A DNA stretch of 64,000 nt, taken from assembly GCA_015852425.1 (NCBI GenBank), contig JAAAIG010000017.1:41731-105730 (forward strand). Direction: 5' to 3'. The position numbers and the translations under genes were made by a program. Shown piece after piece: positions 34,055 to 46,500 of the stretch; within the stretch, counting starts at the first letter, position 1, and each line of letters begins with the position of its first letter. Source of the stretch: Gryganskiella cystojenkinii. Lineage: Eukaryota; Mortierellomycota; Mortierellomycetes; Mortierellales; Mortierellaceae. A model generated the notes under the pieces. That model was not told the origin of the DNA, searched no databases, and saw only the letters and a program-made list of their open reading frames with translations.

Positions 34055-36159
34055 ATGCGCGAATACAGACTCGTTGTCCTTGGATCCGGAGGTGTCGGAA
34101 AGTCAGCTTTGGTAAGTACATCACTTGCTTCAGAACGTAACACCACGTTCATCCATCCCAAAGAACGGGCTTAAAAAAATTGATTGATCGTGCCTGAGGT
34201 AATTGAGAAAGGGAAAGGGCCACGAGGGATGATCAGAGGACTGACGAAAAATGAAAAGGAGGCACTGGAGAGCGCAAAATGGGTTGGTGGACCTCACGAA
34301 AGGAAAATAGCCATACCTGCAAGCAAAAAAAAAAAGGTGACCCTTATCTCATCCAAACGGAATCCACGGAGACTAGCAAAATAACGAACCCCCTCTCTGT
34401 CCAGTCAGTTGGGACATGATCCGGACACTGTTCAGGGATCTTTTTTTTTTTTTTTGCCTCGACAACATACACCATTCAGTCACAGGGAAGGCGACCACTT
34501 CTCCTCTTCTCTCTTTATTGTTTCCAGAGTGTGCATGCATCTGAAGACAAAGAAAGAAAAAAAAAGGATCAGGAAACAATGGATGACAACATATTTTAGA
34601 GGGGGACCACACCTCTGAGGATGGTCAAATAGGTATTATTCTGAGGGTTGAAGCAACAAAACAAAAAAGAGAAAGAAAAACTTGAGAGCAGTGCATGAAC
34701 AAGAGTAGGGGGTGAACTTTTTTGTGTTTATGTGGAAGGCAGGAGGGAGGGAAAGGTCTTTGCCTCTCTGTCTGTTTCTCTCTCTAAGTGTTTTCTGTCC
34801 TCTGTCTGCTTCCGCCCAACTTTTTATCTGCCATGCATGTGTCTGTGCCATAAAAATGAAATTGGCACATTGTTGTGTGTCATCCTTTTGCGGTCCCTTT
34901 ACATCCCACCCTTCCTCCCCTCTCCCTCTTATTCAACCGTTTGCCACTTTTTTTTTATTTTTTTTATTTTTTTTTCTTTCGCCAACCCCTTGCTCATCAT
35001 TTTTCTCTCTATATCTCTCGCTCTTCATCTCTTTTTTTGAATGTTCTAGACCGTTCAATTCGTACAATCAGTCTTTGTGGATCGTTATGACCCAACAATC
35101 GAGGACTCCTACCGGAAGCAAGTTGAAGTCGATGGTCACCAATGTATGCTTGAGATCCTAGACACGGCAGGAACAGAACAATTTACTGCCATGCGGGATC
35201 TCTATATGAAAAACGGCCAGGGCTTTATTCTTGTCTTCTCCATTATTGCCACAGCAACGTTTGACGAACTTCAAGAACTGCGTCAGCAAATCCTTAAAGT
35301 CAAGGATAATCCATTGGTGAGTGTTGCGCTTTCTTATTTTGTTCTCTTTTTTTGTAAGAATCATGCAAAAAAATGTGTGTTTGGGTCGAACACGAGCGGA
35401 CTCTCAACAAGAAAGTGGTTGGTGCAACAGAGCTCTTTTCATACTGGTGATACGTGTGAGATAGCACTTGCCCTAGACCTTGGAATGATTTATATGAAAA
35501 CAAAAAAATCCTCTGAAGTGAGGCAAACGAGTAAAAAGCAAGGGAGGAAATCAAATGCAACCACAACTCAAAAGAAAAATAATGCAACATCGAGTGTTGC
35601 ACAGCGGGCGCACAAACCCGTCGATTTTTTTTTCTTTTCCTTATTTTAGTTTGCAGCCCGACCATTGGTCACAGGTGATGGGAGGGGGACTTGTTGGACG
35701 CAAAGACAGAGAGGACAAAACATCAGTGGTTCAGGGATAAGAGGAAGGGTGGTGAAGGATTTCCCTCCCTTTGTCTCTCTCCCCAACGCGTTTTTGAACG
35801 CGTTTAATTCGCGTCTGCTTGCCTACCATCACAATTCCTTCAATCTCGCTTACGATCACTATCCAATCACGACCCTCATTTTCTCACTACTGATATTGTC
35901 AATCTTATTTCTTTTATAGGTGCCAATCGTATTGGTGGGTAACAAGTGCGACCTAGAACATGATCGCAAGGTCCCTCAAGAGTGGGGCGATGCACTGTCA
36001 ACGAGGTGGGGAGGTACGCCATACTACGAGACTTCAGCTCGATCCAGGATAAATGTAGATGAGGTCTTTTATGATCTTGTTCGCATGATCCAAGCACAAA
36101 ACCCAATCAGGTTGGACAGGAGCGGCAAGAAGCCAACAAAGAAGTGTACGATCCTCTAA
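34055..36159 (+). CDS. RSR1: Rap1/Rsr1-type Ras-family GTPase
   Basis: A membrane-anchored small GTPase that in yeast directs polarity and bud-site choice. Exons are 34055-34111, 35050-35316 and 35920-36159, all joints phase 0; total 187 residues. Seen: P-loop [10 protein letters not shown], effector loop [11 protein letters not shown], switch [24 protein letters not shown], base motifs VGNKCD and ETSAR, and C-terminal CTIL. Thr in the DTAGTE motif, where Ras has Gln, marks the Rap/Rsr1 branch. The final Leu predicts geranylgeranylation, and KKPTKK supplies a basic patch. The two introns (938 and 603 nt) are far longer than others in the window, and the first splits the gene right after the P-loop. 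The start has no upstream in-frame alternative. Rsr1 and the Rom2-like gene at the other end both serve polarity and wall signalling, though they are not adjacent. Confidence 0.93.
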
Positions 36160-37447
36160 AGGTCGTTCTCCCAAAGAACCTTGGACAGGAAAAGAAAAGG
36201 CAAAGAACCCGGTCAAGCAATGCAAGAAATCAACTTCAACTATTTATCTTTTTTTTCTGCGACGATAAACTCCATGGACAGTTCAACGAGGCAACGAGAG
36301 GCCGTCACCATCACCAATACCAACCTCCGTTACCATAAAAAAAGACAGCGACGATGACGACTACCACCAAAATTAAAGACATTCGCGATGCATTCAACCA
36401 AAACGATATCTTCCAAAACAAGTGCAGATGCAGGAAACTAGTCGTTTTCTTTTTCTATATTTTTTCGTAGTCTTTTTTCACTGCCACCAATGTTTTCTTT
36501 GCTGATGTCCATTTTTTATTTTTTTTTCCTTTACTTTTCGTCCATTCGTAGTCCAAGTTTTCTTCAATCTTCTTTATTTCTTGACCACCGTTTCTTGCTT
36601 TTCTTTTCTCTATCACACACCCAAAAATACCTACCTCCTCCCCAAAATATCCAGCGCTGTACAATATCAACCCTCCTCTTCCTCCAAAACAAAAAACAAA
36701 AAAAAGCGTCCGCATAATAAAAAGAAATAACCATGAAAAAAATGACAATGGTTAAGGAGGCATTATCTATTCTTTTGAGAGAGAGAGCGAAGTCGCGACA
36801 GCCAGTGAGATAAAGGCAATCAAAATGGTGGAGGTGGACGATAGCCATCTGACAGCGGGCTAGTCGACTATTGGTCCTCGGCGACGCCTAGCTTGCACCT
36901 GCATGGGTTTGCGTGATTTTAGTGAGCGTCACCATGACGTAATCGTCCTGTTGATATCGATAATAATGCTGTTGCTGTTGTGGTGGCGCAGGAGACGACG
37001 CGTAGGCTAACGGTTACGGTGCTATGAGATAATCAACTAATGAATAAAGACCAGCTCCACCAACAGCGACATCATGGCATCACGTATTTTACGACGAGTT
37101 CGAAGACAGATCAACGGCACACGACAACGATGAAGGCTGCAATGCCTATGGCACTCCACTTGACAACGAGGATTGCTGTGATAACTACCGTCGCTGTTGC
37201 CTTTGGTCGAATAGCCAGAGTTCGCATAAGGACTGGTGACATTATCGAAGGTTCGACTGGCAGTTCGGACCTGCCTCCAGAGTGCTCACAAAAAGTGCTA
37301 AAATGAAACGGAAAGGAACATTGGTAAAATTCGTTGATTGGCATCTTGAGTTACTTCCAACAAGACCTCGTGCGATTGACGTACCAATGTCGACTTGACT
37401 GGATGGGAAGAGGTATAGTACTGCTGAGAGAACGGAACCCCGAAAGT

Positions 37448-37762
37448 CTACTTGTCTCCTGGGGTCGAGTCGACCGCAAACAATAATCGACAGCTACTTG
37501 GCGTCCTATTCTTACGAGGATAAACACTGGCTGGGATCGAGACGTTGTTAGCAGGGTCGGGGTCAAACCACAGTCCACGGTTCGTTTCTTCATTCTTGTT
37601 CTTAACATTCGTGATCATGGAGATTAACAGCTGAATCGTTGTTTGTGGGGCAATCAAAACTTCAAGCTCCAAATCCAGGACTGCGTTGCACACCCGGATG
37701 GACGACAGGGTGACCTGTTTCGTATTCGGATCCATCGTGTAGAAAACCGCCTTGGAAGCAAA
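37448..37762 (-). pseudogene. Possible coding relic of unknown family
   Basis: A minus-strand open frame that follows a TTCAG acceptor and reads FASKAVFYTMDPNTKQ, then LDLELEVLIAPQTT and NRGLWFDPDPANN, ending at TAG. The text is non-repetitive and looks like protein. Upstream, 37843-37945 has another plausible exon (frame with GTEFSGFGLYFTSPTSES) ending in a good GTGAGT donor. That donor is phase 1 while the acceptor frame needs phase 0, so the two do not join. No start codon or family could be assigned. It may be a decayed gene, a mis-assembled one, or chance. Confidence 0.3.
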
Positions 37763-38254
37763 CTGAACGGGTCAGAGACAATTGACGTCCCGTCCCATCT
37801 ACATGATCTCCCCAGACATCGAACATCCGTTATACTCACCGGCATCCATACTTTCGGACGTTGGACTCGTAAAGTAGAGTCCGAACCCCGAAAACTCGGT
37901 GCCGATAGGCGGTGGTGTGGCGAGGTGAGGTCTTGAAGGTCGGTCTATGGCGGATCTCGGACTAAATTATATTTTTGGCCAAGTGTCGAAATAAGAAAAA
38001 TGGCATTAAATATCAATTTCCATATATTTCAACAAAGGGAACAAAAAGAGAAAAGAGGGCTGCCCCCTCGGTCCGAACCTCACGCTATTTTTTCCTGCTT
38101 TCAGTAGACGGAAATTCGAAAATCTGGGCACCGTAGAGAGGGTCCTTCGCCAAGGATATTGTTTTTCGACATTGATCTGACCAGTGGGGACTGAGTTCGG
38201 GATGGCACAAGCCGTAGGTGCACGTGAAGAATCCAGAAAAAGAAGAGGAAAAAA

Positions 38255-38655
38255 AGGATATCGTCCTTGCAACCTTCTTCTTCCTGGTCACACTGTGGCC
38301 GCAGCTACACAGCTGCACTGGAAGAGGGGAGCAGAGTGAATAAAAAAGAAAAAAGAAAAGATCTCGTCCTGTGCAACCTGTTCATCCGTATCATCCAAAA
38401 CATCCAAAACATGCTGTTCATCCAAACCACGTACTTTTTTTTCACCCTTTCTCACTCTGAGGGCTGCAGGTGCAAGGAAAAGAAAAAAATATCTCGTCCT
38501 GTGCAGTAAACTGTACAACCTTCTACCAGTCACCCTGTTCATCCAAAACATCCAAAACATACACTTTTTTCACTTTGAGCCTACAGTCGCACGGTAATCT
38601 CGTAGTTTTCTCCCCAGTCACTCTGTTCGTCCGTAACATCCAAAAACTCACCTGC
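38255..38655. repeat. Degenerate tandem repeat, unit about 100-130 bp
   Basis: ATCTCGTCCTGTGCA recurs at 38361 and 38491. The block CATCCAAAACATCCAAAACAT recurs near 38392 and 38540, with a worn copy at 38636. CAGTCACCCTGTTCATCC (38527) resembles CAGTCACTCTGTTCGTCC (38616). A fourth weaker copy may start near 38260. Copies are imperfect and partly shuffled. Confidence 0.65.
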
Positions 38656-38849
38656 CAAGGCCAACTTTGTGTACCAAATTGTGATGAGTTTAATTTCGCC
38701 ACCAAATTAAAGACTAGATGGTGTTCTCTTACAGTCCTGTTTCGAAAGGATGTCGTTGAGCTTCATAGGAATAGCTAGACGCCGCCATGTGAACCATCTA
38801 CAAAGTCGAGACTCAAAGCATGGTACTGCTGTTGTGCCTGTGTTTGGTA

Positions 38850-41800
38850 TTATTGTTGTGGTGGACGAGGATCATGTTCGACTTCTTGTTTGATCGGCTG
38901 CATGAGCAACATCATCTCGTTCTTGTCGTTATCACCAATGACGTCAAAGGTTTGATAACGATGCTGTAGAGGTATACTTGCAGAAGAAGAAGGAGTCGTG
39001 GTCGTGGTCGTAGTTGTCGTTGCCGTGGTCGAACTGGATGCAGAGACGGCCGTGGCCGCATCAAATGAAAAATCGCTCTCAAAATAGTCTAAAGGATCGT
39101 CGTCCTCACCTCCCCCTCCTACTTCTCCGGTCTTGGTGAATTCTGCCTCGAATGAGGCACGATGGATCTCCATATCATAGACTTGTTGTTCAAAAGAAGA
39201 ATACATAGGAACAAGAGGGCTCAAGGTTACGGTCTCTTTCTCCATCGGCTTTGTCTTGAGCTGGGCCGGATGAGTCGACATGCCCCGCGCTGTTGCAAAG
39301 TGGAGCATTACTGAAGGCGAAGGCGAATATCCTGAGCCCCGGTTTGCATCGTTGTTGTTGTTCGAAACATAAACCGGTGCAAGGCCGTCAGCTTTTGTGT
39401 TCCCTCTTGCTCCAATGGTCATATAAGAAGATGATGAGTATCTCGAGAGAACATCATCGGACCGCGCCGAGTGATCCATGAACTATTGATTGCGGGACGA
39501 CCTCGATCCCAATCTCGAGGCAAAGCGGTGGCTCCGCTCTGCTGCTGGCGATGCTGATACTTTTGAGAGGGTTCGGTTACCCTCGAGAGATTATTGAGTG
39601 TGTTACTCAGGTTCTGTTGGTGCGCGGGGTAAGAAAGATGTTGTTGGTGATCGGTTGTACCTGTTGATGGTGTTCGAGTGTCAAAACTCGTAGTCGACAT
39701 GACAGACTGGTTGGGGTGAACTGGTCTTTCTAAGGGTGACGAGTACTTGGCTGCCATTGTCCCATCATCTATGATACGCTCCGTAAAGAGGGTCTCCTTG
39801 TCTGCTAATGTGTATAAATGGGATCGATGAGGTATCGCAGAAGGCCTCTCAAAGATCGATGGTGTGCTATGTGAACGACCGAGGATACCTGGTTGTCGCA
39901 TCTGTTGCTGGTGCTCTTGCTGCGTTCCTTGTTGTCGTTGCTGTAATTGCTGTAAGTGGTTGCGGTGCTGTTGGTTTGAGGACGGGTTCCTGTTGGACTG
40001 CTGGTTGTTTACATCAACAACTGAATACTGCTGTTGCTGCTGCAGTGAGGAGGAAGAGGGTCGTTGATATCGGATGTAGGGAGAGTTTATAGACTGCCGA
40101 GGGGTGTTGGGGAAGTATGGTCCTTGACCACTAGATGGAGCCAGTGTTATTGGGAGGACATCATAGGGGTAGGGACCAGGTGAGCCGTCAGTGGAAGGGA
40201 ACGAAGTAGAAGTTGACGAGTAAATCATTGATTCCGGTCCCCCTGGTGACAGCGGCAAGTTGTTGTTGTTGGTGTGAGGAATTAGTGACCCTGCTGCCGC
40301 TGGCGAAGTTGGCGATGACAGAGAATCAAGATGGAAACGTGACAGATTCATTGCCAGCATGCTGCTGGTAGGCAATGGACCTGATCCAGTGGACGGTGAT
40401 AGAGGCGACGAGGTTGAGGAATACGTCCCTCTGCCATCCGTAGGGTGTGGCGAGTTCGACAGTGGATGATTGAAGTAATCAAACCGTAGTTTGTTCCTGT
40501 TGCAGCTGTTCAATGATACGTCCTCGTAGGGACTACCTATCCCTATGTCAACTCCGGGTCTAGTGTTCACGTTGTGTGGGTGGTGCAGTGATCCAGGAGA
40601 TTGTATCGCGGAACCACGAAAGTTCTTTGGTCGACCACCGGTAGGTGAGGCTGACCCGGAGACGAAAGAAAGTCGTAGAGATGAAGGCGAGGACGAATGG
40701 CTATGCAAGGTTCTTCTTGGTGTTCGGTTGGGTCCTTCCCGCGAGCCCGATCCATCGTCCCATATCCCTGATGTGTTGACATTTGTCCGTGCTTGCATCA
40801 TCATTGTTTGGCCAATGCGATCTTGTTGGGTGGCAGAATGTGGTTCAGCCGCCTTGAAAGAGCTGTTCAAGGAGGACCATGCTTGTTGTGGATGTTGGTG
40901 TTGTTTCTCTAAGGACTGTTGCTGTTGTTGCTGTTGCTCTTGATGGGAGTAATTTTGTTGATCAGGGTACTGTTGCTGCTGCTGTTGTTGATGATGGTGG
41001 TGTTGCTGTACTTGCTGCTCTTGCTGCGGGGGGGTTTGTTGATATTGGAAGTGTCCCGAGGGAAAAACGTCCCGAGCTCGGTTATGATCTGCATCCTGAT
41101 GGTGTGGCTCTCCTGCCTGAGCCGATACTAAGATGGGAATCGAGGTTGAGTTGGTCAGTAACACCGATGTTGGTGACGACGACGTCAATGGAGACCGTGA
41201 CCCTGAGTTTGGATCCATCTGAGCACGGTGACGATTGTCGTTATTGTTGGTGCTATGACGGGAAGCCGTCGCTGCCGCAACAGTCGCATAGCGGGCATTC
41301 GATGCCGTCGCTACAGCAACGGCTACAGCGGCCGCCGCCGCTGCCGACGAAGAACCCGAGACGGCTCGCGGAGGTCGCATACTCGGTCCAACAAGGGTGC
41401 ACCGAACAGAGTTTCGTTCACAGTTCTGACACGGATATGACTTTTCAACATTGCACTTGATCTTCCTATAAGAGGCACGTTTTTTTTGTTTGTTTGTTCA
41501 TTCGTTGTTTGGTGATTGTTTGGTTCCAATGCCGTCCCATTGAGGTTCAAGAATTAGGATTCATAGAAAAGAATGGTTTCCGAGGAGAGGCGAAAAAAAA
41601 TAGTCGGTTTCTTGTGGTCAGTATTCAACAGGTTTTCGTCATCGTCGAACAACACCAAAACAGATCTTTGAAAGAGAAATTGGAGGGGCAGAAAAAAAGG
41701 GAAGCATTGCAGTTGCCGTGGTACAAAAGAAGGACAGCGATGGTGCTCATTTCGCGGTTTCGCTAAGAGTGCTGCATGCTTGCTTTTTAATCAACATGCA

Positions 41801-42475
41801 GAAAGGAAGTCCCGAATGCAAGGGATAAGAACAACAGTATGAGTGAGAAAGAAAGGGATGGGAGGGCCACAGAGAGAGAAAGGGTTGGGCAGCCGTTTCG
41901 AGCAAATAGTTTGAATTTTCGAACGCAATATTCTCTTCTTCATGAGGTGCTTCTTGGATTTCGCGTGTGGTGTAGTGTGGTACGCTCAGAGCGGGAGAGA
42001 GAGGGGAGAGGAAAGAAGGTTTAGGGATCTGCGACGTGTGTACCTGCAAGGGACATTTCTTTTTTTTGGTTTGTTTTTTCTTTTGCAAGGGGGTTTGAGG
42101 ACCGAATTGCGTCCCTGGGAAGTTCAAAACTGAATGGAAGCATGGGCAACGCCTGAAATCAACAAACAAACAAAGAAATTGGCGACAGCAATGATATGCT
42201 TTTGCAGCTGGGAGTCTTTGAAAGATGAAGAAAAAAAGGGCGTGCGGGGTGCGCATGCGCGAGGGTGCTTCATCTTTGTGGTTTTGATCCTTTATCTGTT
42301 CAACATGCGATTCTCGTTCCGTGATTTCAGCGAAGGACAAGAGAAAAAGCAGGGAACAATGTAGGCTGAATGAGATTGTCCCTTACCGGTAATGACAAGT
42401 ATCACAAGCTATCTTGGATCTCTTCCGAGTCTGCTGGGTGGTGAGAGGCAGCAGCGACAGTGCTCCATGATTCAT
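38850..42475 (-). CDS. Zn(II)2Cys6 transcription regulator
   Basis: A fungal-type binuclear zinc cluster protein. Exon 1 is 42475-42387 (MNHGALSLLP...), followed by a 921-nt intron (41466-42386). Exon 2 is 41465-39581. The proposed intron 39483-39580 leads to exon 3, 39482-38850; total 868 residues. The cluster reads C24-x2-C27-x6-C34-x7-C42-x2-C45-x6-C52, with KRSKIACDTC at its start. The first intron splits it between Cys27 and Cys34. The rest is Ser/Pro/Gln-rich with polyQ and polyH blocks. No fungal-specific TF middle domain is visible. The C-terminal part holds an acidic hydrophobic patch (DDDPLDYFESDF) that could be an activation domain, and VIGDND...QPIKQEVE with a sumoylation-type IKQE. 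The last intron is GC-rich with a GTAACC donor and no pyrimidine tract, so the C-terminal joint is uncertain. Confidence 0.8.
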
Positions 42476-43594
42476 GACTGAGGGTCTTATCGGGGCTTTC
42501 GAGTAAACGCAGTAAGACGAAATCCGAAATATGGCTATAAGCGAGACACTAGACAGAGGGGAGATAGGAGCGACACTGAGATCGCCAAAGATGTGTACAG
42601 GGCGTGTACGCGTGTGTTCTGTATCTGGGAGGTGGAAAAATGAATGAGAGTATGAATAGAAGTGGTCGTTTCCAGTGTTTCGGAAAGATACGCGACAGCG
42701 AATTCGTCCTCTACTGATATTTACAGAAAACAAAAAAGAAAGGAAAGAGTGTGGAGAGGTAAGGTAGAGCAAGGAAAGCCTCCCGAAAAGTATTTGCCGA
42801 GGGAAAAAAGTATAAAGGTGATAGCGTAGGATAACAGGAAAGTGGTGTTGATGATATTTTTTATGAAACCGAAGCGGGAGGAAGAGAAAGATGAACAGCA
42901 AAAAAAGGAGCTGCGCGATATTTCTTTTATCTTCTTTTTTTTTGTTTTTTGAATGTCTTTGATTGCTGATGTTTTCCATGCAATGATAGGCGAAGGAGAA
43001 CGGTGAAGGGGGAGATCGAGTGGCTGAAGAGCAGGAGAGAGCGCGAAGACGAGATCTAAAATAAATTGAACCACCTTCGCGATGTCAACTCCAATCTTGA
43101 GTCGTCAGACCTGTTCCGGACAAACGTCAAATTGAGTGAGTCTGAAAGGGCTTACTCGCTGAACAGCGCTTGGTAGCCTTTTAAAACGTTGGCTCCTTAG
43201 AACTTTGTTACAAATATACAAAGCAACGTCTAAAGCAGGCAGTTTGCTGCAATGCTATGCATGCAGATCGTGCAACAACTTATGAAAACGCCATTGAAAT
43301 AGCTTCGTCGCCGACTCCTTGAGACAAAAAAACAAAACAAAATGCGACGAAGCTGGATGGGGGATAGGAGAAGGATAACATAAAGGAAAGGATCAATACT
43401 GTCAAACAAAGAGAGAATTAGTCAGACAATGGAGCGTCAGTCACCGTGTAGTAAATCTGGAAACACAATTACAGTCATGCACAAGAGCGCGAAAATTCAT
43501 TTTTCCATTTTTTTTGAGGGTCAAAATATTTTACAGATCCCGTTGTTCTACATACGAGGGTCGGATCAGATTGAATTGAAAAAATTACAGGGCT
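42476..43594. promoter_or_regulatory. Upstream region of Zn2Cys6 gene and SND1 3' region
   Basis: 1.1 kb between the Zn2Cys6 start and the end of SND1, both on the minus strand. 42476-43075 is A/G-rich on + (CT-rich leader on the minus strand). Near 43075-43135, a short stretch on + reads like LNHLRDVNSNLE but has no support as a gene. 43320-43430 is AT-rich. Nothing further is supported. Confidence 0.4.
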
Positions 43595-46500
43595 TTAGTA
43601 GCGGGAGTCCTCGTCATCAGCAGTGTTATCACCATACTCAAACAAGTTCAACCTCTCGCGCTTGGCCAAAGTGGTAGATTCTTGGAATTTAGCGACAAGG
43701 TTCTGGTTGGTGGGGTGACGAGCATAACGGGTCTTCAAAAAGACAGTCGCCAAACCATCGCGGACCAACTCGGCATTCAAACTGCGATCGGGATCCTGAG
43801 AGATGGAGGGATCGTAGAGAGTCAAGTGCAACACATTGTGCTCACGCTGCTCCACAACACCAACCAGTTGACGGCCCGAAACCAAGTCACGGAAACGGTT
43901 GGCAGCCTCAACACCATAATCATCCTTGATGGCGGGCACCTTTACATAAGACAGGACAGCTTCCTGAGCCTGCTGAGGAAGACTGCTGAACTGCGAAGGC
44001 AAAGGGCAAGACCGAGTCAAAGGAATGGTTTCAGAATTGCCGTAGTCGACATAAAGAACCTCGATGCTCTTGGATTCCGCGACGTGACGAATGACCTTGG
44101 CACGGTACCACTGGTTATCCTCAGTGAACTTGGCACTAATGAGCTCGTTGACACGGGGCTTCCAGGTCTCGGGTGCGCTCGAGTTACTCTTATGGTGGTT
44201 ACCAAGGTCAGCCATCAACTTCTCAAGAGCCTGAATGTTCTGGTTGATAACCTGGACGTAGAAGTGTCCGCCAGAGACAATTTCAGAGACAACGACGTCC
44301 AAGTACTCCTTCTTGATGGGCTTGGCAGCGTCGACCTCCTCCTCCTCCTCAACCACCGCGTTGGGGTCAACATTGGCCCACAACTATAAGATATTGATGA
44401 GTGAGCGAAATAGAGTTAGTCCTTGACATTTAAAAAAATAAAACGCCACATAATTATCTTAATAAATGAAAAGCGATGCAACATACGTTCTTGCGATCTT
44501 GCTTGGCAGTACGCTCGGCAGCATAGAGAAGGCTGGCATGCTTGCTCTGCTCAGCGCTGTATCCGTGGATCGAGGCTAAACCCTCTTCCAAGAGCAAGGC
44601 AGCGACGTTCTCAGTCTTGTTGAGCCACATGGATCCGATAAAGCCTCCAGTCTTGTCAAGGGACTCAATCTCAATCTCTACCTCGCGCTGCTGGCAGCGG
44701 CGCGAGATAAAATCCAAAGCCTCAGCACCGAAGGGCTCAGACTTCTCACCAGGAGTGCGAGCAGAGCGAGGGCACCGAACACCACCGAGAACAAAAGTCA
44801 TCTTGCAGTTCTCCTTGGGGATGATGAGCTTGAAGCGGGATCCGTTAGCAACGTACTCGACGATGGCCTGGGTGCGACCACCGCGCTGGAAGAAAGGCAA
44901 GAACTGTTTTGCCTTAGCAGCATTTTCTGACGCATCAGACCACTTGTACTTTGGCGGCTCCTTGGTAGAGTGCTTACCCTTGCCCTCCTCCTTGGCCCTG
45001 AGTGGGTAAAAATTTAGTAAAAGTCGAGTCACGGTAAGAAAACAGAACATGATGCCAAATGCAACTTTCGCGTGAAGTAGATCTAGATACTTACTTGGCC
45101 TCGGCAACCAAAAGCTGATCATAGAACTGGGAACGATCCTCTCTGGACTTGATCACATCAGCCAATCCCTTCAAAACGAGTTGCTCTCCGACGTTGATGT
45201 CACCAACCTTGACGGTGGCGCATTCGGTTGTCTCGGGGAACTGGTCGGAAGGAGGTTTGATATAGTCGATGGTGATGTGAACACTCTTGCCAATGAGACG
45301 CTTACGAAGGAACTCCTTGGCCTCATAGTCGAAAGAGGCGATCTCAACACTCTTTTGCTGAGCCAGTCTAAGTTTTCCAATGAATATAGCAGAGAATGAG
45401 TACGTGTGTTCTAGTTTGAACATCATGCCTAGGTGTCTTTTGCTTGAAAATACCTGGCGGGGGCTTTGATGTTGGACAGTCTAAGTCGGCGCTCCTGACC
45501 CTTGGTGTTGCGAACAATAATGGTATCACCGGTCATGACTCTTGCGACCTAACATTATCAATTTAAAAGATATATTAGCACAAAAAGTCCCACTCTCTCT
45601 CTCACCGCAACAAAGATATATATCATTAACGGTATTTCTTACCGTAGCGTCAAACTGGTGGTCCTGGTTCTTAGCCTTCTCAACATGGTCCTGCCACAAG
45701 CGGATCTTGGAAGCCTGAGCCTTACGCTCGGCCTCACGGAGGACAGTAGGACCTCCAGTGACATGAGTAATGCTCCAATCGGCAACCTTGACCAATCCAT
45801 TGGCAACCAAGGCCTCGGCAATGTTTCCGGCAGGGTGTTGGATAGTTCCAAAAATGTTGTTGCCATTCTGACCAACCAACTCGAGGATAACACGGACCTC
45901 ACGCTGAAGAAGGCGAGACTCGACAAAATACTTGGCCTAGTAGCAAAATAGTGTCATAAGGACAGGTGTTAGTCTCTTCTTCCTACCAATCGTATGTTGT
46001 AAGCAAACATCGGTATTGGTTGTTTTTACCTCCTCAGCGAACGGCTCGACAAGATCCTCGGTGCCGGCGACTCCTTGACGGATAATAGGTGCCCTGATTC
46101 CGGAGATCATAAGAGTGATGTACTGGTATTCGTTGTTGGGTAGCGTGAGGCAAACACGAACAGTTGAACCATCGCGAATACTCTCAACAATAGCTAATTT
46201 GGAGAGTCAATTTAAAAAAAGCATGGATGCGAGGGTTAGATATATTATGCTCTTTCCATGATTTTGCATAGCATGCATAACCCAGTCGATCCCATGGTCA
46301 TCATGTGTTCATACCTGGAAGAGGTTTGCCCTTGTATTTTTCCAAAAACTCTTCTGCGTCTCCCTCCAAGTTGTAGTGAGCTTTACGGATACCCTATTTT
46401 GTGATGATAAAATCGAAAAATCGAAGTTTCGTGATGAAATCAGTAAAGAATAATGGATTCAAGACCGTGCGAACATTGTATGTAGAAGGACAGCATGGTC

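Larger units (their letters stand above)
36160..38849. other. Intergenic region with relic and degenerate repeats
   Basis: 2.7 kb between the 3' ends of the Rsr1-like gene and the Zn2Cys6 gene. The left part is the Rsr1 3' region. The centre holds a possible coding relic on the minus strand (37448-37762), and the right part holds degenerate repeats (38255-38655). An E-box CACGTG occurs at 38221-38226. No intact gene was found. Confidence 0.5.

Noticed and set aside
38130..38220. Minus-strand GCCATCCCGAACTCAG resembles a 5S rRNA segment
   Set aside because: The remaining conserved 5S helices and loop sequences are not found around it, so I regard the match as chance.
42383..42979. 198-residue minus-strand frame with hydrophobic N terminus
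   Set aside because: Only its last 30 residues (from MNHGALS) are used, as the first exon of the Zn2Cys6 gene. The upstream part is a CT-rich leader read as codons.
43682..44389. 235-residue open frame on the + strand
   Set aside because: It is antisense to the last SND1 exon, mirrors its codon pattern and has no family motif. SND1 is certain on the other strand.
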